NCBI GenBank assembly: GCA_964530195.1
Contig: CAZGXQ010000007.1
Coordinates: 1 to 8,525, forward strand
Direction of reading: 5' to 3'
DNA: 8,525 nucleotides
Origin: CAZGXQ01 sp964530195
GTDB taxonomy: Bacteria; Patescibacteriota; Minisyncoccia; Minisyncoccales; GBS-2
Part shown: in pieces, positions 1-5,400 of the stretch
Position numbering within the stretch: position 1 is the first letter of the stretch
Layout: each line of letters begins with the position of its first letter
Translations under genes and position numbers: made by a program
Notes under the pieces: model-generated
Seen by the model: only the letters and a program-made list of their open reading frames with translations
What the model was told of the DNA's origin: nothing
Databases searched by the model: none

Positions 1-1176
1 TTCATTTTTAGAAAAGCAGTTAAGATTTTTGAGGTCTTTAAAATTTTTTGTTATTAATTCAGTATAAATTTTTCCTCGAGTTATATCCAGAATAAACCTT
101 CGGTTAAAATAAAGGTACTTTGCTAAAAAATAAAGATCCTCTAAAGAAGCCCTATTCTCGGGTGAAATTCCCGCAGGATCTTCAAAATGAGCACTTTTCA
201 TTCCTAAACTTTTTGCTTTTTTATTCATTGCTTCAATGAATTTTTCTTCTCCCAAGAATCGAGAAATAGCTTTTGCCGCTTCATTTGAGGACTCAAGCAA
301 CAAAGGATACAAGAGATCAAAACCAGTCCAGATTTCTCCTACTTTTAATCTTGGTCTTGAAGTAGAAACCAAATCACTCTTTATAATCGAAATTTCTTTC
401 CACAAGTTAATATATTCAGTTGCCACTAAAGCAGTAATTAATTTTGTAATTGAAGCTATGGGCAATACTTCTTCTTTGTTTTTTTCTAAAAAAATAAAAT
501 TACTTTTTAAGTCAGCTGCCAAATAAGCCTTTGCTGAAATTTCAGGAGATTTAAATTGATAAGCAAAATTGTCTCCAAAAAAAGAAGAATCAAAAATTAA
601 AATTGGAGTTCCAACCTCAACCATTTCAAATATTTCCTTTGCATCATCATTTGATAATCTAATACAACCCCCCGAAAAAGTTGAAGAAACCGGGGTTCCA
701 TCAGGAAAATATGGCCACCCATGAATATAAAAATTTCCCTGAAATAAAAGGGAATAGGGCATATAAACCCCACCCATTCTTGAAAAAGCATTTTTAATTT
801 TTCTTTCAACTTGATAAAAACCAGTGGGAGTTTCCCAAAAAGATCCCCTTCTTCCAATACTTAAAACTTTATAAGTTTTCTTTAATTTTCCTTTCTCAAA
901 AAATTGGAGTTCTTTATTTGAAAGGTCAACCAATAAAAAATCAACTTTTTCTTCAATTAAGGTATTTCTTGCCTGGCTGAAAAAATCATAATTTAAAAAC
1001 CTATCTAAAGAAAAAGCTTGAAAATTTGGAAATTCTTTTTCCTGGTATTGAACTAAAATAAATTTGATTTTTTCAATTTTTTCTTGAAGATTAGTTTTGT
1101 GAAAGGGAAAAAACAAACCCAACAAAAAAAGAAAAACTATCAAAAACAAAAAAATTAATTTTTTGATTTTTATCAT
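1..1176 (-). CDS. Membrane-anchored L,D-transpeptidase (YkuD) / D-Ala-D-Ala carboxypeptidase (peptidase S11) fusion, 3' end missing
   Basis: This open frame of 392 codons starts at ATG 1176 and runs off the left edge, so the C-terminus is missing. Residues 1-25 are a short basic stretch followed by a hydrophobic segment, an uncleaved signal-anchor that would place the rest outside the membrane. Residues about 78-196 are a YkuD L,D-transpeptidase domain: H152 in IHGW and catalytic C171 in SGGCIRL, where the more usual motif is SHGC. Residues about 210-392 are a peptidase S11 penicillin-binding domain: S242-x-x-K245 in ASITK with the nucleophile serine, S296-x-N298 in ESSNEAA, and FEDPAGIS near 331-338. 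The KTG motif must lie beyond the edge. By family knowledge, S11 enzymes trim pentapeptide stems to tetrapeptides, and YkuD enzymes use tetrapeptides to build 3-3 crosslinks, so the two activities are consecutive steps. Domain identities are clear; the combined reaction is inferred. It is transcribed away from the plsY run. Confidence 0.9.
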   Translation of the reverse strand, partial: MIKIKKLIFLFLIVFLFLLGLFFPFHKTNLQEKIEKIKFILVQYQEKEFPNFQAFSLDRFLNYDFFSQARNTLIEEKVDFLLVDLSNKELQFFEKGKLKKTYKVLSIGRRGSFWETPTGFYQVERKIKNAFSRMGGVYMPYSLLFQGNFYIHGWPYFPDGTPVSSTFSGGCIRLSNDDAKEIFEMVEVGTPILIFDSSFFGDNFAYQFKSPEISAKAYLAADLKSNFIFLEKNKEEVLPIASITKLITALVATEYINLWKEISIIKSDLVSTSRPRLKVGEIWTGFDLLYPLLLESSNEAAKAISRFLGEEKFIEAMNKKAKSLGMKSAHFEDPAGISPENRASLEDLYFLAKYLYFNRRFILDITRGKIYTELITKNFKDLKNLNCFSKNE

Positions 1177-1229
1177 TTTATTAATTTTTCAAAATTTATC
1201 CGAAAAGTCAATTGTGATAAAATAAAAAA
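1177..1229. promoter_or_regulatory. Divergent intergenic spacer between the wall-enzyme fusion and plsY
   Basis: This 53-bp AT-rich gap separates two divergent start codons, so promoters for both directions should lie in or near it. On the minus strand a TTGACT (reverse complement of 1206-1211) resembles a -35 box, but no good -10 box follows at 16-18 nt, so that direction is unresolved. The plus-strand candidate is listed separately. No operator-like palindrome is evident. Confidence 0.5.
1215..1223 (+). promoter_or_regulatory. Candidate extended -10 promoter element for plsY
   Basis: The bases TGATAAAAT fit the extended -10 pattern TGnTAtAAT with one mismatch. The corresponding -35 position (about 1195-1200, TTTATC) is poor, as is common for extended -10 promoters. 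A start about 7 nt downstream would fall at about 1230, the first base of the plsY ATG, so the transcript could be leaderless. In such AT-rich DNA this motif can occur by chance. Confidence 0.35.
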
Positions 1230-1886
1230 ATGGAACCTGTTTTGGTATTAATTTCTCTTTTGAGCTATCTCTTAGGCTCAATTCCTTTTTCTTATTTGGT
1301 TGCTAAGTTTTATGGAAAAAATCTCTATCAAATTGGCTCTGGAAACATTGGAAGTGCAAATGTTTGGCGGGCAACAAAAAGGGCTGAGGCTTTAGCTTTA
1401 GCATTTTTTGGAGATTTTGGAAAGGGAATTTTGGCTTTATTTTTTGCAAAAAAACTTTTTAGTGAAAACTTATTTTTAGCTCAAACTCTTGCCGCTTTCT
1501 TTACGGTTTTGGGTCACAACTTTCCAATTTTTTTGAAATTCAAAGGAGGAAGGGGATTGGCAACATTAATGGGAATTTTAATTTATTTAAATTGGAAAAT
1601 AATTCCAATTGCCCTTTTAGTTATAGCTTTTTTTATTTTTTTGACAGAAATTTTAATGAAAAAAGGAATAAAGTTGGAGAGGAGCACAAAAGAAAAGATC
1701 AAAAGATTATTCACTGTTTTTATTTCTCAAGTTTTGGGAAGAGTAATTGGGATAATCGTAGCTACGATTTTGATTTTCATTTTGTTTCCAGAAACAACAA
1801 AAATAATTTTTCCAGCCACTGTTTTAACTTTTGCAAAACACATAAAGAGAACAAAAAGTTTTTTGGAAAAAAAGCATGAAATATAA
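1230..1886 (+). CDS. plsY: Glycerol-3-phosphate acyltransferase PlsY
   Basis: PlsY is an integral membrane enzyme that moves an acyl group from acyl-phosphate to sn-glycerol-3-phosphate, giving lysophosphatidic acid in the first step of bacterial phospholipid synthesis. The 218-residue protein carries the family's signatures in order: GSIPFSYLVAK (16-26), GSGNIGSANVWR (36-47), DFGKG (62-66) and GHNFPIFLKFKGGRG (95-109). Several hydrophobic membrane segments separate them. Small departures from the usual consensus are ANV for TNV and GGRG for GGKG. The basic segment around 139-160 makes it somewhat longer than a typical PlsY of about 200 residues. The ATG at 1230 puts the first membrane helix at the normal distance and has no Shine-Dalgarno sequence. 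The gene's 3' end overlaps the next gene, a lipid kinase, by 11 nt, supporting a shared lipid-related transcript. PlsX, which makes the acyl-phosphate donor, is not in the window. Confidence 0.95.
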   Translation: MEPVLVLISLLSYLLGSIPFSYLVAKFYGKNLYQIGSGNIGSANVWRATKRAEALALAFFGDFGKGILALFFAKKLFSENLFLAQTLAAFFTVLGHNFPIFLKFKGGRGLATLMGILIYLNWKIIPIALLVIAFFIFLTEILMKKGIKLERSTKEKIKRLFTVFISQVLGRVIGIIVATILIFILFPETTKIIFPATVLTFAKHIKRTKSFLEKKHEI

Positions 1887-2781
1887 GTTTATAATTAAAC
1901 CTCCACTAAAAAAAGAATTGGAGAGGGAAATTTTGAATTTTGGAAAAAAAGAAAAAGTGGAGGTTGAATTGACAGAAAAAGGGAGATTCTCTCAAAAATC
2001 AGCTAAAAATTTAGCAAAGAATGCAATTTTAAATGGTTTTGAAAGAATTATTGTTGCTGGAGGAGATGGATTATTGAACGAAACCATAAATGGAATTTTT
2101 GAAGTTAAAGAAAAAATTCCAAAAGATTTTGCCATCGGAATTATTCCCAAAGGCACTGGAAACAATTTTGCCAAATCTCTTTCAATGCCAAAAGATATAA
2201 AGAGAGCTTTTGAAGTTATAAAATCTGACAAGAAAATTTCCGTTGATGTAGGAAAAGTAAACGGCATTTATTTCATTAATTGTTTTTCTCTTGGATTTGA
2301 TGCAAAGGTAAATTATTTGGCAAATGAAATAAAAGAAAAACTTCAATTTTTGCCAAAAACTTTAAGTTATTTTTTAGCAGCTATAAAGGAGATTTTTGCT
2401 GAAATTCCAAGTTATGAGGTTAAAATTGAAGGCAAAGAGATTAATTTGAAATCTGACCTATCTTTGTTAGCCATCACCAACTCTCAAGCTTATGGTTCCA
2501 TTTTTAAAATCAACCCCCAGGCTTTAATTTCAGATGGAAAGTTTAATCTTTGTTTAATTTCTCCTCCAAAAAGAATAGAGGCAATAAAAATTTTATTTTT
2601 AGTTATTCAAGGAAAACATACTGGGCTCAAAAAAGTAAAAAATTACCTTTTTTCTTTACCGATTAAAATTTTTTTAAAGGAAAAAGTAATTTGGGAAATT
2701 GATGGTGAGGTTTTTCCTCCAGAAAATGAATTTGAGATTGAAGTTCTGCCAAAGGCATTGAGTTTTATTGCTAAACAATAA
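1876..2781 (+). CDS. Diacylglycerol kinase / YegS-family lipid kinase
   Basis: This 301-residue protein is a soluble or membrane-associated lipid kinase of the DagK/YegS/sphingosine-kinase superfamily, which phosphorylates a lipid hydroxyl such as that of diacylglycerol using ATP. Diagnostic motifs are GGDGLLNE (62-69, nucleotide-binding GGDGT-type loop), PKGTGNNFAKSL (91-102), D124-V-G-K in the central sandwich domain with FSLGFDA (137-143), SDGKFNL (219-225) and IDGE (275-278). The length is normal. The N-terminal strand reads IIKPP where most relatives have an N-P-x-x-G motif, a visible deviation. The start overlaps plsY by 11 nt, and only a weak GGA lies upstream, suggesting coupled translation. 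Next to PlsY, a role in recycling diacylglycerol to phosphatidic acid, or in making another phospholipid precursor, is plausible. The true substrate cannot be read from the sequence. Confidence 0.88.
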   Translation: MKYKFIIKPPLKKELEREILNFGKKEKVEVELTEKGRFSQKSAKNLAKNAILNGFERIIVAGGDGLLNETINGIFEVKEKIPKDFAIGIIPKGTGNNFAKSLSMPKDIKRAFEVIKSDKKISVDVGKVNGIYFINCFSLGFDAKVNYLANEIKEKLQFLPKTLSYFLAAIKEIFAEIPSYEVKIEGKEINLKSDLSLLAITNSQAYGSIFKINPQALISDGKFNLCLISPPKRIEAIKILFLVIQGKHTGLKKVKNYLFSLPIKIFLKEKVIWEIDGEVFPPENEFEIEVLPKALSFIAKQ

Positions 2782-2782
2782 A

Positions 2783-3595
2783 ATGAAAAAAACTTTTTTC
2801 CAAAAAGTTATTGAAGTTGTGAAAAAAATTAAAAAAGGAGAATTTTTAAGTTATAAAGAAGTGGCAAAAAGAGCAGGAAATGAGAAAGCTCAAAGAGCAG
2901 TAGGTAATATTTTGGCAAAAAACAAAGATCCAAAAGTTCCGTGCCACAGAGTAATAAAAAGCGACAATTTATTGGGAAATTATAAAGGTTCAAGCAAAAA
3001 TATTTGGGAAAAAGCTGCCCTTTTGTTAAAAGAAGGAGCAATTGGAGTAATTCCCACAGATACAATTTATGGAATTTGTGGTTCAGCAAAAATTAAAAAA
3101 ACAGTGGAAAAAATTTATAAATTGAGAAAAAGAGATCCAAAAAAACCATCAATAATTTTAATTTCTTCTTTGTCAGATTTAAAAATTTTTGGAATAAAAC
3201 TTAAAAAATGGCAAAAAAATTTTTTAAATTCAATTTTGCCAGCAAAAATTTCATTTATTTTGCCCTGTCCTCACAAAAAATTTGAATTTTTACACAGGGG
3301 AAAAAAGACATTAGCTTTTAGGATTCCTTCTTCAAAAGAGCTTTTAAAAGTTTTAAAAATTTCAGGTCCTTTAATTGCTCCAAGTGCCAACATTGAAGGA
3401 AAAGAACCTGCAACAAAAATTTCAGAGGCAAAAAAATATTTTAAGGATAAAGTTTTTTATTGGGACAAAGGAAAAATAAAAGGTTCACCCTCAACTTTAG
3501 TTGATTTAACAAAAAAAGATATTAAAATTTTAAGAAAAGGACAAGATTACAAAAAAGTATGCGAATTTCTGAACAAATTTTCCCAAGACCAGTAG
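2783..3595 (+). CDS. O6-alkylguanine-DNA alkyltransferase domain fused to Sua5/YrdC/TsaC threonylcarbamoyl-AMP synthase
   Basis: This is a 270-residue two-domain protein. Residues 1-80 match the DNA-binding and catalytic domain of MGMT/Ogt: SYKEVAKRAG (23-32), QRAVG (37-41) and the active-site motif PCHRV (53-57) with acceptor C54. The usual N-terminal MGMT domain is absent, giving an alkyltransferase-like size, but the cysteine is kept, unlike Atl proteins. Residues about 77-253 are a YrdC/Sua5 domain that makes threonylcarbamoyl-AMP from threonine, bicarbonate and ATP for tRNA t6A37: PTDTIYG (91-97), KLRKRDPKKP (113-122), APSAN (199-203) and SPSTLVDLT (235-243). The frame is continuous with no stop between domains. 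The first ATG after the preceding stop is preferred, 1 nt downstream of that stop; a TTG at 2768 in the same frame would overlap the kinase gene. Whether both activities survive is unknown. The Sua5 role is the safer call. Confidence 0.88.
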   Translation: MKKTFFQKVIEVVKKIKKGEFLSYKEVAKRAGNEKAQRAVGNILAKNKDPKVPCHRVIKSDNLLGNYKGSSKNIWEKAALLLKEGAIGVIPTDTIYGICGSAKIKKTVEKIYKLRKRDPKKPSIILISSLSDLKIFGIKLKKWQKNFLNSILPAKISFILPCPHKKFEFLHRGKKTLAFRIPSSKELLKVLKISGPLIAPSANIEGKEPATKISEAKKYFKDKVFYWDKGKIKGSPSTLVDLTKKDIKILRKGQDYKKVCEFLNKFSQDQ

Positions 3596-4080
3596 CTTTA
3601 ATTTGCACGATTAATAAAGAAGGAAAAGCTAATGTAATGACTGCTTCTTTTTTGATGCCAATTTCCTTTGAGCCAAAATATTTAGCGTTTTCAATTTCTC
3701 CAAAGAGAGCTTCTTTTTTAAATTTAAAAGAAATTCCAGAATTTACTTTGAATTTGTTATCAAAAGAAATGAAAAAAGAAGCTGAAATTTGTGGGAGTTT
3801 TTCTGGAAAAGGTAGAGATAAATTTGAAATAGCTAATTTGATAATTGAAAAATCAAAAAAGGTTTTGCCCCCTGTAATTTATGGAGCAAAAGGGAAGGGC
3901 CAAAAGAAAAAGATTGTTCCAGTTTCTTTTGAGTGTAAAGTTGTAGAAATAAAAGAGTTCGGGGATCACTTTTTGGTTGTTGGTGAGGTTTTAAATGAAT
4001 GGCAAAGGAAAACTAAATTTGAACCACTTTTGCACTATAGTAAAGGAATTTTTCTTACTTCAAAAAAATTAAAAAAATGA
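3559..4080 (+). CDS. Flavin reductase-like FMN-binding split-barrel protein
   Basis: The 173-residue protein resembles the flavin reductase-like (DIM6/NTAB) family, which binds FMN in a split beta-barrel, often as a homodimer, and passes electrons from NAD(P)H to flavin or a partner. Family features are the N-terminal PRPVALICTIN (10-20), GKANVMTASFLMPIS (23-37), where flavin phosphate and isoalloxazine contacts usually lie, then FTLNLLSKE (61-69) and a GSFSGKGRDKF segment (79-89). ATG 3559 is chosen because the family's PRPV strand begins at once; the next methionine, at residue 26, would remove it. This makes a 37-nt overlap with the preceding gene, in another frame, and no Shine-Dalgarno sequence lies at usable spacing. 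The stop overlaps the next start as ATGA. The physiological substrate is not evident, and nothing in the neighbourhood names a partner oxygenase. Confidence 0.8.
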   Translation: MRISEQIFPRPVALICTINKEGKANVMTASFLMPISFEPKYLAFSISPKRASFLNLKEIPEFTLNLLSKEMKKEAEICGSFSGKGRDKFEIANLIIEKSKKVLPPVIYGAKGKGQKKKIVPVSFECKVVEIKEFGDHFLVVGEVLNEWQRKTKFEPLLHYSKGIFLTSKKLKK

Positions 4081-4763
4081 AAAAAAATTGGCAAATTATT
4101 TCTTTGGGAGGTTCTTTAGTTTGTCCTGAAGATCCAGACTTTAATTTTTTAAAACCTTTCAGAGATTTTATTTTAAGATGGGTAAAAAAGGGAGAAAGAT
4201 TTGTAATTTTTGTTGGAGGGGGTAAAATTTGCAGAAAATATCAAAAAATAGCAAAAGAAATTGGGGAAAATCAATCAAAAATTTTAGACGAAATTGGAAT
4301 TTCAGCTACAATATTAAATGCTACTTTAGTTAAATCAATTTTTGGAAGAAACAGTTTCTCCGAAGTTTTAGTAGATCCAACAAAAAAGATTAAAACAAAC
4401 AAAAAAATTTTGGTTTTTGGAGGATATAAACCAGGATGGAGCACAGATTTTGACGCAATATTGATGGCAAAAACTTTAAATCAAAAATTGGTTTTAAATC
4501 TTTCAAACATTGATTTTGTTTATGATAAAGATCCAAATAGATTTCAAGATGCAAAGCCAATAAGAAAAATTTCTTTTTCAGAACTCAAAAAAATTATTGG
4601 AAGAAAATGGATTCCTGGCGGAAATTTTCCGCTAGATCCTATAGCCTTAAGATTAGCCGAAAAAGAAAAAATTAAAGTCGTTATTTTGAATGGAAGAAAT
4701 TTTGAAAATTTGGAAAAATTTATGAGAAACGAAGAATTTGTTGGAACAGAAATTTCACCTTAA
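4077..4763 (+). CDS. pyrH: UMP kinase, archaeal type (amino acid kinase superfamily)
   Basis: UMP kinase phosphorylates UMP to UDP with ATP in the cytoplasm, feeding RNA, DNA and sugar-nucleotide synthesis. The 228-residue protein has the amino acid kinase fold and aligns by eye with archaeal PyrH: LGGSLVCPEDPDF (10-22), GGGKICRKY (47-55), a conserved N81-A in the nucleoside-monophosphate region, GGYKPGWSTD (115-124), NLSNIDFVYDKDP (141-153), AKPIRKIS (159-166), PGGNFPLDP (180-188) and GT near the C-terminus. GGGKxxRKY together with the TD motif favours UMP kinase over isopentenyl phosphate kinase, which has a conserved histidine after its glycine-rich loop. The start overlaps the flavin-reductase stop by 4 nt (ATGA), typical of coupled translation. 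An archaeal-like PyrH in an otherwise bacterial gene set points to ancient transfer or a CPR-type lineage; that is inference. Confidence 0.88.
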   Translation: MKKNWQIISLGGSLVCPEDPDFNFLKPFRDFILRWVKKGERFVIFVGGGKICRKYQKIAKEIGENQSKILDEIGISATILNATLVKSIFGRNSFSEVLVDPTKKIKTNKKILVFGGYKPGWSTDFDAILMAKTLNQKLVLNLSNIDFVYDKDPNRFQDAKPIRKISFSELKKIIGRKWIPGGNFPLDPIALRLAEKEKIKVVILNGRNFENLEKFMRNEEFVGTEISP

Positions 4764-4794
4764 AAAGCTAAAGGTCAAAATAAAAAATAAATTC

Positions 4795-5073
4795 ATGGAG
4801 GAAAAACAAATTCAAATTAAAGCTAGGGATGAAGATTTAAAAGGAGTTTTTGCAAATTTAGCAATTATTTCCCATACCAAAGATGAATTTTGTTTAGATT
4901 TTATCAATAGTTTTGCACCAGTTCCGATTTTGACAGCAAGAGTTATTGTTACCCCAACCCATGCAAAGAGAATTTTTCTTGCCTTAAAAGAAAATATTGA
5001 AAAATACGAAGAGAAATTTGGAAAAATAGAAATTGAAATCCAAAAAGAACCAAAAATAGGTTTTGTTGGTTAA
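4795..5073 (+). CDS. DUF3467 family protein
   Basis: This small 92-residue cytoplasmic protein matches the pattern of DUF3467, a family of unknown function found in bacteria and archaea. The visible hallmarks are GVFANLAIISHT (17-28), EFCLDF (31-36), then ARVIVTPTHAKR (48-59) and NIEKYEEKFG (67-76). No catalytic motif, membrane segment or metal-binding cluster is visible. The ATG at 4795 is chosen because the family's charged beginning, MEEKQIQIK, starts there. The same frame is open upstream to a TTG at 4738, but that would add 19 lysine-rich residues unlike the family and overlap pyrH. The gene follows pyrH after 31 nt and precedes acylphosphatase by 17 nt. I cannot assign a function. Confidence 0.82.
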   Translation: MEEKQIQIKARDEDLKGVFANLAIISHTKDEFCLDFINSFAPVPILTARVIVTPTHAKRIFLALKENIEKYEEKFGKIEIEIQKEPKIGFVG

Positions 5074-5090
5074 AATAATTTTATAAAAAA

Positions 5091-5372
5091 ATGAAAGCAA
5101 GAGCTCATGTTTTTGTTTCAGGAAGAGTCCAGGGAGTTTTTTTCAGACAAAATACTTTAGAAAGAGCTAAAAGCTTGGGTCTTTTTGGTTGGGTGAGAAA
5201 TACTGAAGATGGTAAAGTTGAAGCAGTTTTTGAAGGCGAAAAAGAAAAAATTAAAAAAATTATCGAATGGATGAAGGTTGGGCCACCTTTAGCAAAAGTT
5301 GAAAATGTTGAAGTTTTATGGGAAGATTATAAAGGGGAGTTTGAAGACTTTGAAATAAAATATCATCTTTAA
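5091..5372 (+). CDS. acyP: Acylphosphatase
   Basis: Acylphosphatase hydrolyses the carboxyl-phosphate bond of acyl phosphates such as acetyl-, carbamoyl- or 1,3-bisphosphoglycerate. At 93 residues it is the normal size for a single ferredoxin-like fold. The phosphate-binding cradle GRVQGVFFR (11-19) supplies catalytic R19, and WVRNTEDGKVEAVFEG (34-49) supplies catalytic N37, so both essential residues are present. A central GPPLAKV segment (284-nt region of the gene, residues 63-69) and the closing FEIKYHL strand also fit the family. The ATG at 5091 is the only sensible start and is preceded by an A-rich stretch rather than a Shine-Dalgarno sequence. It lies in the same-strand run but is separated from its neighbours by 17 and 28 nt. 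A connection to the acyl-phosphate used by PlsY is possible but is speculation. Confidence 0.95.
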   Translation: MKARAHVFVSGRVQGVFFRQNTLERAKSLGLFGWVRNTEDGKVEAVFEGEKEKIKKIIEWMKVGPPLAKVENVEVLWEDYKGEFEDFEIKYHL

Positions 5373-5400
5373 AAAGGTTGTATTAAAAAAATTTAAAATC

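Noticed and set aside
236..526. Plus-strand open frame of 96 codons
   Set aside because: It is antisense to the S11 domain of the minus-strand fusion gene, whose motifs are unmistakable; the plus-strand product has no recognisable features.
597..857. Minus-strand open frame of 86 codons
   Set aside because: It lies in a different frame of the same strand as the YkuD domain and overlaps its catalytic motif; the YkuD frame is the real one.
1592..1879. Plus-strand open frame inside plsY
   Set aside because: A shifted-frame shadow of plsY, rich in Asn and Phe as expected from reading AT-rich code out of frame.
1992..2267. Minus-strand open frame opposite the lipid kinase
   Set aside because: Antisense to the GGDG and GTGNN motifs of the kinase, with no supporting signals.
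2768..2782. Upstream TTG start for the alkyltransferase-Sua5 fusion
   Set aside because: It would overlap the end of the lipid kinase gene and add only five residues; the ATG at 2783 is in a normal place for the domain.
2829..3089. Minus-strand open frame opposite the alkyltransferase-Sua5 gene
   Set aside because: Antisense shadow rich in Leu and Tyr, the product of A-rich coding sequence read backwards.
4078..4080. Possible UGA recoding as glycine, as in some CPR lineages
   Set aside because: TGA ends the flavin-reductase gene at the expected place and overlaps the next start, and no in-frame TGA interrupts any gene, so a standard code is the simpler reading.
4738..4794. Upstream TTG start for the DUF3467 gene
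   Set aside because: It adds a lysine-rich extension not typical of the family and overlaps pyrH; ATG 4795 gives the expected N-terminus.
5374..5400. Promoter for the propeller gene (TAAAAT at 5394-5399)
   Set aside because: The hexamer abuts the GTG, so initiation would fall inside the coding sequence, and such hexamers are frequent by chance in this AT-rich DNA.
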